This document shows, piece after piece, positions 19,023 through 28,800 of a stretch of 64,000 nucleotides of DNA. The stretch is from Mesorhizobium sp. WSM2240 (GTDB taxonomy: Bacteria > Pseudomonadota > Alphaproteobacteria > Rhizobiales > Rhizobiaceae), in NCBI RefSeq assembly GCF_040438645.1, contig NZ_CP159253.1, positions 1,736,001-1,800,000 on the forward strand, in the 5' to 3' direction. A model generated the notes under the pieces. That model worked only from the letters and a program-made list of their open reading frames with translations, was not told the DNA's origin and did not search any database. The position numbers were made by a program, and so were the translations under genes. Each line of letters begins with the position of its first letter. Positions within the stretch are counted from its first letter, which is position 1.

Positions 19023-21269
19023 ATGCATCCATTGCTGAGTTCATTGTTCGACGTTTGGGCCGGCAAGGACTGGCTGATCGCCGCAAACGTCGTATTGGCG
19101 GCTTTTGTCGGGCTTTGGACCGTTCGCTACCGCGGCCTCTACTTGCGGGCGCTCGCCGAGCAGGAAAACAATAGCGATCTGGTCGAGCACCTGTCGGAAG
19201 GCATCTACCGGGCGCTGCCGAACGGGCGGCACATCAAGAGCAACCGGGCTTTGGTGCGGCTGAACGGCTACGAGAGCGAAGAGGAGATGCTTGCGGGCAT
19301 CCTCGACAGCGATCAGCCGTGGTATGTCGAGCCGGACCGCCGTAACGAATTCCACGGCGTCCTGATGCGCGACGGCAAGGTCGAGGATTTCGTCTCCGAA
19401 ATTTACCGCCACAAGACGCGCGAGCGCATCTGGATCACCGAGTCGGCGAGGCTCGTCCATGACAGGAAAACCGGCCGAAAGCTGTTCTACGAGGGATCGG
19501 TGCGCGAGATCACCGAAACCATCAAGCGGCTCAAGCTCGAGGAGCAGTTCCAAAAGCTGACCAGCCAATTGCCGGGCGGCCTGTTCCAGTTCAGGAGCGC
19601 GCCTGGCGAGAAGCATGAAATGCTCTATGTCAGCGCCGGCATAGAGCAGATTTCAGACATTTCGCCCGAAGAGCATCTGGCGGATCCGTGGGCGTTTACA
19701 AACCTGGTCGTCGAGGAAGATCGCGAGGCCTATCTCGCGTCCCAGCAGGAAGCGGCCGAGAAGCTGGAGTCCTGGAATTGCGAGGTCCGGATACGCACTC
19801 GGGGCGGCAAGGAAAAATGGGTGAGCCTCGATGCGCGGCCGGAAAGGTCGGGCGACTGCGTGACGTGGCATGGCTATGTCTCCGACATTTCGGTGCGCAA
19901 GCGGCACGAAATGGAAATCGAGGAACTGGCCTATTTCGATCCGCTGACCCGGCTGCCAAACCGCCGCATGTTCCTCGATCGCATGACCCAGGCCATCGCC
20001 GCCTGCGAGCGGCGAGGCGACACCGGGGCGCTTCTGTTCATCGACCTCGACAACTTTAAGACGCTGAACGACACGCAGGGCCATGACATAGGTGATTGCT
20101 TCCTGGTGCAGGTCGCAGACCGGCTGCGCCGCTGCATCAATCCGCGCGACATGGTCGCCCGCATCGGCGGCGACGAGTTCGTGGTCGTGCTGGAGGAAAC
20201 CGGCTCCGAGGCTGCACACGGCACGCTTCGAGCCATCACCACGGCTAATCAGATACTTTCGGCGCTGAACAGGCCGTTTGAACTCGGCCCGTTGCGCCAT
20301 GTCGGGTCGGCCAGCGTCGGCGTAGTAGTGTTCGACGGCGGCGAAAAGCGTGCCGACGAGATTTTGAAGCGCGCCGACATCGCCATGTACCAGGCCAAGG
20401 CCGCGGGCCGGAACAGCACAGCGCTGTTCGATCCGGCGACGATGGACCGGGAAGCGCAGCGCTACCGGATGCTCAGCGACCTTCGCACGGCGTTTTCCGA
20501 CGACCAGCTAGACCTCTATTTCCAGCCGCAAGTGGATCATACCGGCCGCGTGACCGGCGCCGAGGCGCTGGTGCGCTGGGAGCATCCCACACTGGGAAGA
20601 ATTCATCCGGACGAGTTCGTCGCGCTGGCCGAGCAGTTCGGTCTCAACGACGAGCTTGCCGAATTCGTGTTCGTCAAGGGCCTGGAAGCGCTGGCGTGCT
20701 GGCAGCGTGACCCGGTGATGGCGCATTTGCGGCTGGCCCTGAATGTCAGCGTGCAGTCGTTCTCGTGCAACGGTTTCATTGCAATGGCCCGGAGTAAGAT
20801 CAAGGCCTATGGCGTCGATCCGACAATGCTGACTTTCGAGCTGACCGAGCATGTCATGGCCAAGGACCATCAGCTTGTCGCCGCCAGGATGGCCGAGGCC
20901 AAGAAGCTGGGCGTCCGCCTGTCGCTCGACGATTTCGGCACCGGCTATTCGTCGCTGGCCTACCTCAAGCAATTGCCGTTCGACGAGCTCAAGATCGACG
21001 GCGGCTTCGTCGCCGATATCGAGAATTCAGACGGCGACCGGGCGCTGGTGAAGACGATACTGGCGATGGCGCGCACACTAGGCCTGTCGGCGGTAGCCGA
21101 GCATGTCGAGAACGTCCGGCAGGAGGCTTTCCTGAGGGCCTTCGGATGCGATTTCTTCCAGGGCTTCCTGTACAGCCCCGCCGTCCCTGCCGACCGCTTC
21201 GCGGAACTGTTTCACGGCGCGCGACCGCAGGTTGCCGCGCCACTGCCAGCCATGCTGCAGAGGGCATGA
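19023..21269 (+). CDS. PAS-GGDEF-EAL cyclic-di-GMP signalling protein
   Basis: The 748-residue product has one N-terminal membrane helix (about 18-38), two PAS-like sensor domains (about 50-165 and 175-295), a GGDEF domain with an intact GGDEF motif at about 382-386, and an EAL domain with EAL at about 514-516 and DDFGTGYSS. Both catalytic signatures are intact, so it could make and degrade cyclic-di-GMP; one activity usually dominates. The QGFLYSP loop replaces the usual QGYLFG. It stands alone, with a hairpin terminator directly after the stop. Confidence 0.94.
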   Translation: MHPLLSSLFDVWAGKDWLIAANVVLAAFVGLWTVRYRGLYLRALAEQENNSDLVEHLSEGIYRALPNGRHIKSNRALVRLNGYESEEEMLAGILDSDQPWYVEPDRRNEFHGVLMRDGKVEDFVSEIYRHKTRERIWITESARLVHDRKTGRKLFYEGSVREITETIKRLKLEEQFQKLTSQLPGGLFQFRSAPGEKHEMLYVSAGIEQISDISPEEHLADPWAFTNLVVEEDREAYLASQQEAAEKLESWNCEVRIRTRGGKEKWVSLDARPERSGDCVTWHGYVSDISVRKRHEMEIEELAYFDPLTRLPNRRMFLDRMTQAIAACERRGDTGALLFIDLDNFKTLNDTQGHDIGDCFLVQVADRLRRCINPRDMVARIGGDEFVVVLEETGSEAAHGTLRAITTANQILSALNRPFELGPLRHVGSASVGVVVFDGGEKRADEILKRADIAMYQAKAAGRNSTALFDPATMDREAQRYRMLSDLRTAFSDDQLDLYFQPQVDHTGRVTGAEALVRWEHPTLGRIHPDEFVALAEQFGLNDELAEFVFVKGLEALACWQRDPVMAHLRLALNVSVQSFSCNGFIAMARSKIKAYGVDPTMLTFELTEHVMAKDHQLVAARMAEAKKLGVRLSLDDFGTGYSSLAYLKQLPFDELKIDGGFVADIENSDGDRALVKTILAMARTLGLSAVAEHVENVRQEAFLRAFGCDFFQGFLYSPAVPADRFAELFHGARPQVAAPLPAMLQRA

Positions 21270-21305
21270 AAAAAGCCGGAGCGTTTGCCCCGGCTTTTTC
21301 ATTTT
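21269..21305 (+). terminator. Rho-independent terminator
   Basis: The stem AAAAAGCCGG/CCGGCTTTTT with a 10-nt loop begins at the stop codon of the GGDEF-EAL gene and ends in a T-tract, followed by CATTTTTAATT. The A-rich left arm lets it also act leftward, on ndk, which converges from the right. Confidence 0.88.
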
Positions 21306-21343
21306 TAATTCAGGCGCTTACAGCGTGAAACGGACTCAAATAG

Positions 21344-21766
21344 TCAGCCGACGATCTCGGTGTCTGAAAACCAGTACTTGATCTCCTGCGCGGCGGTCTC
21401 GGGCGCGTCGGAACCGTGCACCGAATTCTCGCCGATTGACAGGGCATGGACTTTGCGGATCGTCCCTTCGGCGGCGTTGGCCGGGTTGGTGGCGCCCATC
21501 ACGTCGCGGTTCTTGGCAATGGCGTTCTCGCCTTCAAGGACCTGCACGACCGTCGGGCCCGACGACATGAATTCGACGAGCTCGCCGAAGAAGGGGCGTT
21601 CCTTGTGGACAGCGTAGAAGCCCTCGGCCTCGCGGCGGCTCATCCAGACGCGGCGGGAAGCGACGACACGTAGGCCGGCATCCTCCAGCATCTTGGTGAT
21701 TGCGCCGGTCAGGTTGCGCCGGGTCGCGTCGGGTTTGATCATCGAAAACGTGCGTTCGATCGCCAT
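21344..21766 (-). CDS. ndk: Nucleoside diphosphate kinase
   Basis: Ndk balances nucleoside triphosphate pools by transferring the gamma-phosphate through a phospho-histidine. The 140-residue product begins [15 protein letters not shown] and has the active-site signature around '[17 protein letters not shown]', with catalytic His at about 117. The chosen start follows AGAAGG; an upstream ATG adds 23 residues not found in the family. It is monocistronic. Confidence 0.96.
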   Translation of the reverse strand: MAIERTFSMIKPDATRRNLTGAITKMLEDAGLRVVASRRVWMSRREAEGFYAVHKERPFFGELVEFMSSGPTVVQVLEGENAIAKNRDVMGATNPANAAEGTIRKVHALSIGENSVHGSDAPETAAQEIKYWFSDTEIVG

Positions 21767-21856
21767 AGTGTATCCTTCTGAGCAATGGGGATGAAAAGGT
21801 GGCGGACCTATACAGACCGCCCGCTGCATTGCCAAGCCCGAGGCGCTTCGGTCGCT

Positions 21857-22549
21857 CTATGCCGCAGCCGGAACCTTTCGGCCAATGCCGCCGTGCAGAT
21901 CGAGGCAGCGGCCGAACCATTCGGCCACCGGATCAACCGCGGCGAGCGCCTGGAAGGGGGAGGTGATGCGCACCCACTGGAATGCGCCGAAGACGATGTA
22001 GTCGGCGAACAGCGGCGAAGCGCCGCCGATCCAGGGCTGGTAGGAAAGCATTGACCTAAGCGGTTCCAGCGAGGTGCGGAACGCGGCGAGGCCGGCCTCG
22101 CGGCCGGCCGGCACCTCTTCGAGCGGCTTGCCGAAGCGCGCCTCGCGGCTTTTGCGGAAATAGGCCTGATCCTCCGGCGCCAGAACGTCGTGGATGTCCA
22201 TCAGCGCCGCCGAACCGAGATAAGGATGGATAATCAACTGTGACCAGCGCTCTATGAAGCGCGCCATCGCCTTGCCGCCGTCACCGCCGAACAGCGTCGG
22301 CCGGTCCGGATAGGCGTCCTCCAGATAAAGCGCGATTGCGAAGGAATCGGCGATAGTCTTATCGCCGTCGCGGATCACCGGAACGATCTTGCTGACGCCG
22401 CCCTCGACGCCCGGCACCGCGGTGAATGGCGTCGGCACGCTCTTGAAATCCAGGCCCTTGTGGGCAAGCGCCATCGCCGTCTTCCAGCAATGTGGGCTGA
22501 ACGGGCGGGACGCATCGCGGCCGACGAGATCGTAGAGCAGAATGGTCAT
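21857..22549 (-). CDS. Glutathione S-transferase family protein (beta-etherase-like)
   Basis: The 230-residue product has a thioredoxin-like N-terminal domain ('LYDLVGRDASRPFSPHCWKTAMALAHKGLDF', then 'VSKIVPVIRDGDKTIADSFAIALYLE') and an all-helical C-terminal domain. The SPHCWK segment and the overall layout resemble LigE/LigF beta-etherase and related GSTs, but the substrate is unknown. The start is MTILLYD, 15 nt inside the longest frame, where a GAAAGAAG-type ribosome binding site fits. It is divergent from the DinB-family gene. Confidence 0.88.
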   Translation of the reverse strand: MTILLYDLVGRDASRPFSPHCWKTAMALAHKGLDFKSVPTPFTAVPGVEGGVSKIVPVIRDGDKTIADSFAIALYLEDAYPDRPTLFGGDGGKAMARFIERWSQLIIHPYLGSAALMDIHDVLAPEDQAYFRKSREARFGKPLEEVPAGREAGLAAFRTSLEPLRSMLSYQPWIGGASPLFADYIVFGAFQWVRITSPFQALAAVDPVAEWFGRCLDLHGGIGRKVPAAA

Positions 22550-22619
22550 TGGCGCTTCTTTCACTGCAGTTTAGGAATGGCGCGCATATTCAGCGCTTCG
22601 CGCGTCAAAGGTAAAGTCC

Positions 22620-23132
22620 ATGAAACAGCATTTCACGATGTTCGCGGCCTATAATTCATGGGCCAACCAGCGGGTCTATGACGCGGCGGCGGCACTCTCG
22701 CCCGAAGAGTTCCGGCGCGATACCGGGGCGTTCTTCAAGTCGATGATGGGCACGCTCAACCATCTCGTGGCAGCCGACCGCATCTGGATGAAGCGCTTCA
22801 CCGGCGAGGGTGATGCGCCGACCGCGCTCGACGCCATCATCCACGAGGATTTCACCAAACTCCGGGCGGCGCGCGAGGCGGAGGACAAGAGGATCGCCAA
22901 ATGGATCGGCAGCCTGGGCGAAAAGGCGTTCTCGGGGCGATTCACTTACATGACCGTCACCGACATGCGTACCGTATCTCAACGGCTCGCGCCCGCGCTC
23001 GACCATTTCTTCAACCATCAGACCCACCATCGCGGACAGGCGCACATGATCCTGACTGTGCTCGGCAAGCCGTCGCTTCAGCTCGACCTGATCTACTTCC
23101 AGCGCACCGAAGAGGGCAGGGCCTATGCGTGA
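22620..23132 (+). CDS. DinB-family metal-binding four-helix protein
   Basis: The 170-residue product is a DinB/YfiT-like four-helix bundle. The three metal-binding histidines are visible: one in 'MMGTLNHLVAADRIWMKRF' and two in the 'FFNHQTHHRGQAHMIL' block. Members of this superfamily are often thiol-dependent enzymes or of unknown function. An AAAGG ribosome binding site precedes the ATG. The 3' end overlaps the amidase gene by 8 nt, so the two are coupled. Confidence 0.9.
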   Translation: MKQHFTMFAAYNSWANQRVYDAAAALSPEEFRRDTGAFFKSMMGTLNHLVAADRIWMKRFTGEGDAPTALDAIIHEDFTKLRAAREAEDKRIAKWIGSLGEKAFSGRFTYMTVTDMRTVSQRLAPALDHFFNHQTHHRGQAHMILTVLGKPSLQLDLIYFQRTEEGRAYA

Positions 23133-24441
23133 GCCGGCGGTGGGCTCGACCAGGGACCGGCTCGAAGAAATCCTCGCGCGGCTCGCCGATCGCGCGGACG
23201 ATGAACGGGTTTTCCTGAAGCTCTATTCCGAGCTGGCCAGGCTCGCTGCTGATGCGGCGGATGCGCGCCGCAAAGCGGGGATTTCGCTCGGCCCGCTCGA
23301 CGGCAGAATTGTCTCGATCAAGGATCTGTTCGATGTCGCCGGCGAGACGACGACTGCTGGTTCGGCAGCACTTGCCGAAGCACCGCCAGCGGCCCGGGAC
23401 GCCGCAGTCGTGGGGCGGCTGAGGCGGGCAGGGGCCGTGATCATCGGCAAGACAAATATGACTGAATTCGCCTTTTCCGGCATCGGCCTCAACCGGCATT
23501 TCGGCACGCCGGGCAACGCGGCGGATGCGACGCGCGTTCCGGGCGGCTCGTCGTCGGGCGCAGGCGTATCCGTTGCGGAAGGGACGAGCGATATCGCTAT
23601 CGGCTCGGATACGGGCGGATCGGTGCGCATTCCCGCTGCGTTGAACGGCGTGGTCGGCTTCAAGCCAACGGCCGGGCGCGTTCCGCTCTCAGGCGCATTT
23701 CCGCTGTCCGCGACGCTCGATTCGATTGGCCCGCTGGCGCGCAACGTGGCGGATTGCGCAATCGCTGACGCGGTGATGGCCGGTGAGGAGCCGGACGCAC
23801 TTGAGCCATTTCCTCTGGCCAGCATGCGCATCGGCATTCCGCAAGGCCGCCTATTCGGCGACATCGATGCTGCCGTGGCCGAGGGCTTTGCGCGCAGCCT
23901 GAAACCGCTGGAGGCAGCCGGCGCGATAATCGCCGACCATTCAGTCGACGACCTGCTGAACAATATGGCCGAAGCGACGAAAGGAGCCTCTATCGCATCG
24001 GTGGAGGCAGCAGAAATTCATGCCGACTTGGCCGCGACTCCGGCATGGTCGCTGGTTGATCCGCGTATCGGCGGGCCGATCAAACGCCGCGCCGCCGTTC
24101 CGGCACACGCCTATATAAGGATACTGCGAAAGCGGGCGGCGCTCGCCGCCGCCATGGACCGGCGGCTGATGCCGGTAGATGTGCTGGTTTTGCCGACGAC
24201 GCCGATCGTCGCACCGGCCATCCAGCCGCTGCTGGAGGACGATGACCTCTACGACCGCACCGACGGATTGCTACTTCGAAATCCGCAGGTCGCCAACCAG
24301 TTCGATCTGGCCGGCATTTCGCTGCCGATGCCGGGCATGAGCCTTCCGGGCGGCTTCATGCTCTTGGCGCGCAACGGCCACGATCGGCGCCTGCTGAGCA
24401 TCGCAGCCGCCGTCGAGGAATCTTTCCGCCGCGCTTCCTGA
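23125..24441 (+). CDS. Amidase signature family hydrolase
   Basis: The 438-residue product has the Ser-cisSer-Lys triad of amidase-signature enzymes: Lys66 in 'RIVSIKDLFDVAG', the cis-serine in GGSSSGAGVS (about 142) and the nucleophile in SDTGGSVRIP (Ser166). Its length fits amidases rather than GatA, and there are no gatB/C neighbours. The substrate, an amide or a small cyclic compound, is unknown. It is translationally coupled to the DinB gene. Confidence 0.92.
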   Translation: MREPAVGSTRDRLEEILARLADRADDERVFLKLYSELARLAADAADARRKAGISLGPLDGRIVSIKDLFDVAGETTTAGSAALAEAPPAARDAAVVGRLRRAGAVIIGKTNMTEFAFSGIGLNRHFGTPGNAADATRVPGGSSSGAGVSVAEGTSDIAIGSDTGGSVRIPAALNGVVGFKPTAGRVPLSGAFPLSATLDSIGPLARNVADCAIADAVMAGEEPDALEPFPLASMRIGIPQGRLFGDIDAAVAEGFARSLKPLEAAGAIIADHSVDDLLNNMAEATKGASIASVEAAEIHADLAATPAWSLVDPRIGGPIKRRAAVPAHAYIRILRKRAALAAAMDRRLMPVDVLVLPTTPIVAPAIQPLLEDDDLYDRTDGLLLRNPQVANQFDLAGISLPMPGMSLPGGFMLLARNGHDRRLLSIAAAVEESFRRAS

Positions 24442-24443
24442 GA

Positions 24444-25201
24444 TTACGTCTTCAACCGGTAGCCGGTGCGGAAGATCCAGGCGACGACGGCGAGGCAGAT
24501 TGCCAGGAAGACGAGCGTCATGCCGAGGCTGATGCCGACGCTGACGTCGGCCGCGCCGTAAAAACTCCAGCGGAAGCCGCTGACTAGGTAGAGTACCGGG
24601 TTGAACAGTGTCACGTTCTGCCAGAAGGGCGGCAGCATGCTGATGGAATAGAAGCTGCCGCCGAGGAATGTCAGCGGCGTGACGATGAGGAGCGGCACAA
24701 GCTGCAGCTTCTCGAAGCCGTCGGCCCAGATGCCGATGATGAAGCCGAACAGGCTGAACGTGACCGCCGTCAGCACCAGGAACAGGATCATCCAGAAGGG
24801 ATGAACGATCGTGAGATCCACGAAAAGCGCCGCGGTCGCCAATATGATCGTTCCGAGGATGACCGATTTGGTTGCCGCCGCCCCGACATAGGCGATGGTG
24901 ATCTCCAGGAACGACACCGGCGCCGAGAGGATTTCATAAATCGTGCCGACGAATTTCGGGAAATAGATGCCGAACGAGGCGTTGGAGATGCTCTGGGTGA
25001 GCAGCGACAGCATGATCAGCCCCGGCACGATGAAGGCGCCGTAGCTGACGCCGTCGATCTCTGGGATGCGTGAGCCGATGGCCGCGCCGAAGACGACGAA
25101 ATAGAGCGACGTCGATATGACCGGCGAAACGATGCTTTGCAAAAGGGTGCGCCAGGTGCGCGCCATCTCGAAGATGTAGATCGCGCGGATCGCGTGGAAA
25201 T

Positions 25202-25205
<4 letters not shown>
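24444..25205 (-). CDS. ABC-2 type transporter permease (YadH-like)
   Basis: The 253-residue product has six predicted membrane helices and the ABC-2 permease pattern '[51 protein letters not shown]', very like YadH. It pairs with the ATPase encoded immediately upstream, with which it overlaps by 4 nt (ATGA). The two would form an exporter of unknown substrate. The frame stays open far upstream through the ATPase gene, but the ATG next to the ATPase stop is the real start. Confidence 0.9.
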
Positions 25206-26128
<923 letters not shown>

Positions 26129-26325
26129 GGGAATGGCGATGCGGTTGGAGGGGCGACGCGAGACGCTGGGTGGATCGCAATATGGCGGGATCGAAAAGTC
26201 AGACGAATATATGGGCTGCGGGTGAATGCACAAGGTGGCCAAGCCGGTATGCTGTCAAGCGCGCCTTGTGGCCGCGCGAATGGCGGCCCTTGCCTTCCGC
26301 GGTAGTCTCGGCCAAAACGCCGCCC

Positions 26326-28203
26326 ATGCTAATCATCAATGATCTTTCGCTCCGTATAGCCGGACGCCTGCTCCTCGATCACGCCTCGCTGACGCTGCCG
26401 GCGGGAACGAAGGCTGGTCTTGTCGGCCGCAACGGCACCGGCAAGACCACGCTGTTCAAGGCGATTACCGGCGACATGTCGGCCGAGACCGGCTCTGTCA
26501 GCCTGCCCAAGAACACGCGCATCGGACAGGTGGCGCAGGAGGCGCCCGGCACCGAGGAGCCGCTGATCGACATCGTGCTCAAGGCCGACGTCGAGCGAAC
26601 CGCGCTGCTCGCCGAGGAGCAGACGACGACCGATCCGCACCGCATTGGCGAGATTCACATGCGGCTGGCCGACATCGACGCGCATTCGGCGGAAGCGCGC
26701 GCGGCGACCATCCTGGCCGGCCTGGGCTTCGACTCCGAGGCGCAGAAGCGGCCGGCTTCTTCTTTCTCCGGCGGCTGGCGCATGCGCGTGGCGCTGGCGG
26801 CAGTGCTGTTTTCTGAGCCGGACCTTCTGCTGCTCGACGAACCGACGAACTATCTCGATCTCGAAGGCACGTTGTGGCTGGAAACCTATGTTTCGAAATA
26901 TCCGCACACTGTCCTGCTGATCTCGCATGACCGCGACCTGCTCAATCGTGCGGTCAATTCGATCGTGCATCTGGAGAAGCAGAAGCTGACTTTCTGGCGC
27001 GGCGCCTACGACCAGTTCGAGCGCCAGCGCGCCGAACAGGCGCTGCTGCAGGAGAAGAGCCGCGCCAAGCAGGAGGCGGCCCGCAAGCACATGGAATCCT
27101 TCGTGGAGCGGTTTCGGGCCAAGGCTTCCAAGGCGCGCCAGGCGCAGTCGCGGCTTAAGGCGCTGGAGCGGATGAAGCCGATTGCCGCGGTGGTAAACGA
27201 GACGGTGCGGCCGTTCTCCTTTCCTGAGCCGGTGAAGACGGTGGCTTCGCCGATCATTGCGCTCGACCGCGTCGATGTGGGCTATCAGCCGGGTCACCCG
27301 ATCCTGAAAAAGATGACACTCCGGATCGACGCCGACGACCGTATCGCGCTGCTCGGCGCCAACGGCAACGGCAAGTCGACCTTCGCCAAGCTTCTGGCTG
27401 GCCGGCTGAAGGCGGAGACCGGCACGATGACGATCGCTCCGGGGCTGAAGGTCGCGATTTTCGCCCAGCACCAGCTCGACGATCTGCGGCCGGAGGAGAA
27501 CGCCTATGAGCATGTCCGTCGCCTGATGCCGGAGGCGCCGGAATCGAAGGTGCGAGCGCGGGTCGCGCAGTTCGGCCTGGCGACGGAGAAGATGAATACG
27601 CCGGCCAAGGATCTGTCCGGCGGCGAAAAAGCGCGGCTGTTGATGGGGCTCTCGGCATTCGAGGGCCCGAACCTGTTCATCCTAGACGAGCCGACGAATC
27701 ATCTGGATATCGATTCGCGCGAATCGCTGATCCATGCGCTCAACGATTTTCCGGGCGCGGTGATCCTGATCTCGCACGATCGCCATCTGATCGAGGCGAC
27801 GGCCGACCGGCTGTGGCTGGTCAAGGACGGGCAGGTGAATCCCTATGACGGCGATCTGGCGGATTATCGCCAGCAGGTCACCGGCGTTGCTGGCGATCGC
27901 AAGGAGCGGCGCGAGGCGGAAAAGGCATCCAAGGCCGACCGCCGCCGCGAGGCTGCCCAGCGCCGCGCCGCCTTGGAACCGGTCGCCAAGGAGATCCGCG
28001 CCACCGAGGCGCTGATGGACCGCATCCGCAAGCGCATCGACGGCATCGAGGACGAGCTTGCCAATCCGGCGGTCTATGAGAAGGATCCTTCGACAGCGAC
28101 GCGGCTCGCCAAGGAGCGCTCGCAGCTTGCCCAGACGCTGGCCGGCCATGAGGAAAAATGGCTTGCATTGTCGACGGAATATGAGGAAGGCACGGCGGAG
28201 TAG
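26326..28203 (+). CDS. ABC-F family ATPase (YheS/Uup-like)
   Basis: The 625-residue product has two ABC domains without membrane segments: Walker A GRNGTGKTT with signature FSGGWRMR, and GANGNGKST with LSGGEKAR. A charged ABC-F linker lies between them ('QEKSRAKQEAARKHMESFVERFRAKASKARQ'). A C-terminal coiled coil (about 540-625) is as in YheS/Uup. ABC-F proteins act on ribosomes, relieving stalls or conferring antibiotic protection. Translation from MLIINDLSL fits; the upstream open frame is unrelated. Confidence 0.92.
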   Translation: MLIINDLSLRIAGRLLLDHASLTLPAGTKAGLVGRNGTGKTTLFKAITGDMSAETGSVSLPKNTRIGQVAQEAPGTEEPLIDIVLKADVERTALLAEEQTTTDPHRIGEIHMRLADIDAHSAEARAATILAGLGFDSEAQKRPASSFSGGWRMRVALAAVLFSEPDLLLLDEPTNYLDLEGTLWLETYVSKYPHTVLLISHDRDLLNRAVNSIVHLEKQKLTFWRGAYDQFERQRAEQALLQEKSRAKQEAARKHMESFVERFRAKASKARQAQSRLKALERMKPIAAVVNETVRPFSFPEPVKTVASPIIALDRVDVGYQPGHPILKKMTLRIDADDRIALLGANGNGKSTFAKLLAGRLKAETGTMTIAPGLKVAIFAQHQLDDLRPEENAYEHVRRLMPEAPESKVRARVAQFGLATEKMNTPAKDLSGGEKARLLMGLSAFEGPNLFILDEPTNHLDIDSRESLIHALNDFPGAVILISHDRHLIEATADRLWLVKDGQVNPYDGDLADYRQQVTGVAGDRKERREAEKASKADRRREAAQRRAALEPVAKEIRATEALMDRIRKRIDGIEDELANPAVYEKDPSTATRLAKERSQLAQTLAGHEEKWLALSTEYEEGTAE

Positions 28204-28211
28204 ATCGACTT

Positions 28212-28598
28212 ATGGGGGAGCCAACCTTCGACCGCGTCTGCCTAGAGGACTGCTATTTCCTCGGAATGATCGCTGATGGAACGCGGCTTCGTCTGCGCGT
28301 ATTATTTGCCCTACTGCCTAGTCACCCTTTCTATGCGCGGCCTCTTCCAAATGAAGCGTATTGCTACCGTGAGGGCGATATCACGTTTGAATCGCCCCAT
28401 ATAGCCGAGTTGCATGCCGCTCAAGTCGGTCTAACAAAACATCGGATAACTGCTGATCCAGATGGCACACTAGATCTGGGAAGCATTGAGGTCGTTACGG
28501 AAGGTGATCACTACCGCGTCATAACCGAGTGGTTCGATCTAAGACTTAGCGCCGAAAGCGTGTCTGTGACGATGGAAGCTGGAATCGATTCGGACTAG
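28212..28598 (+). CDS. Small protein of unknown function
   Basis: I do not recognise this 128-residue product. It begins MGEPTFDRVCLEDCYFLG and has a mixed hydrophobic/acidic pattern that suggests a small beta-rich soluble domain ('YREGDITFESPHIAELHA', 'GDHYRVITEWFDLRLS'). Its base composition is lower in GC than its neighbours, which suggests acquisition. A weak GGAG lies 11 nt before the ATG. It directly follows the ABC-F gene and precedes another small frame. Confidence 0.55.
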   Translation: MGEPTFDRVCLEDCYFLGMIADGTRLRLRVLFALLPSHPFYARPLPNEAYCYREGDITFESPHIAELHAAQVGLTKHRITADPDGTLDLGSIEVVTEGDHYRVITEWFDLRLSAESVSVTMEAGIDSD

Positions 28599-28607
28599 GA
28601 TCATCCT

Positions 28608-28790
28608 ATGAACCAGCATCAGGAAGCCGAGGACTTCTTTCGTGCGAGAGCGGCAAGGGCTGACCGCAATGCCTTTCTCGATTTTCTCGACGGCGGAGGA
28701 AATGAGCCTCCTCCCGAAGGCGATGTCCTTCCAGCAAAACCTGCGCATGTAAAATCGATAAGCGGTGTACGCGGCGGGAAGACCGGCTAA
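28608..28790 (+). CDS. Small hydrophilic protein of unknown function
   Basis: The 60-residue frame begins MNQHQEAEDFFRARAARADRN, contains one amphipathic helix followed by a Gly/Pro-rich tail, and is preceded by AGGATCATCC, giving a plausible ribosome binding site. It overlaps nothing, lies between a low-GC hypothetical gene and the molybdopterin oxidoreductase, and could be a small regulator or spurious. No function can be inferred. Confidence 0.45.
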   Translation: MNQHQEAEDFFRARAARADRNAFLDFLDGGGNEPPPEGDVLPAKPAHVKSISGVRGGKTG

Positions 28791-28800
28791 AGTCCATCTC

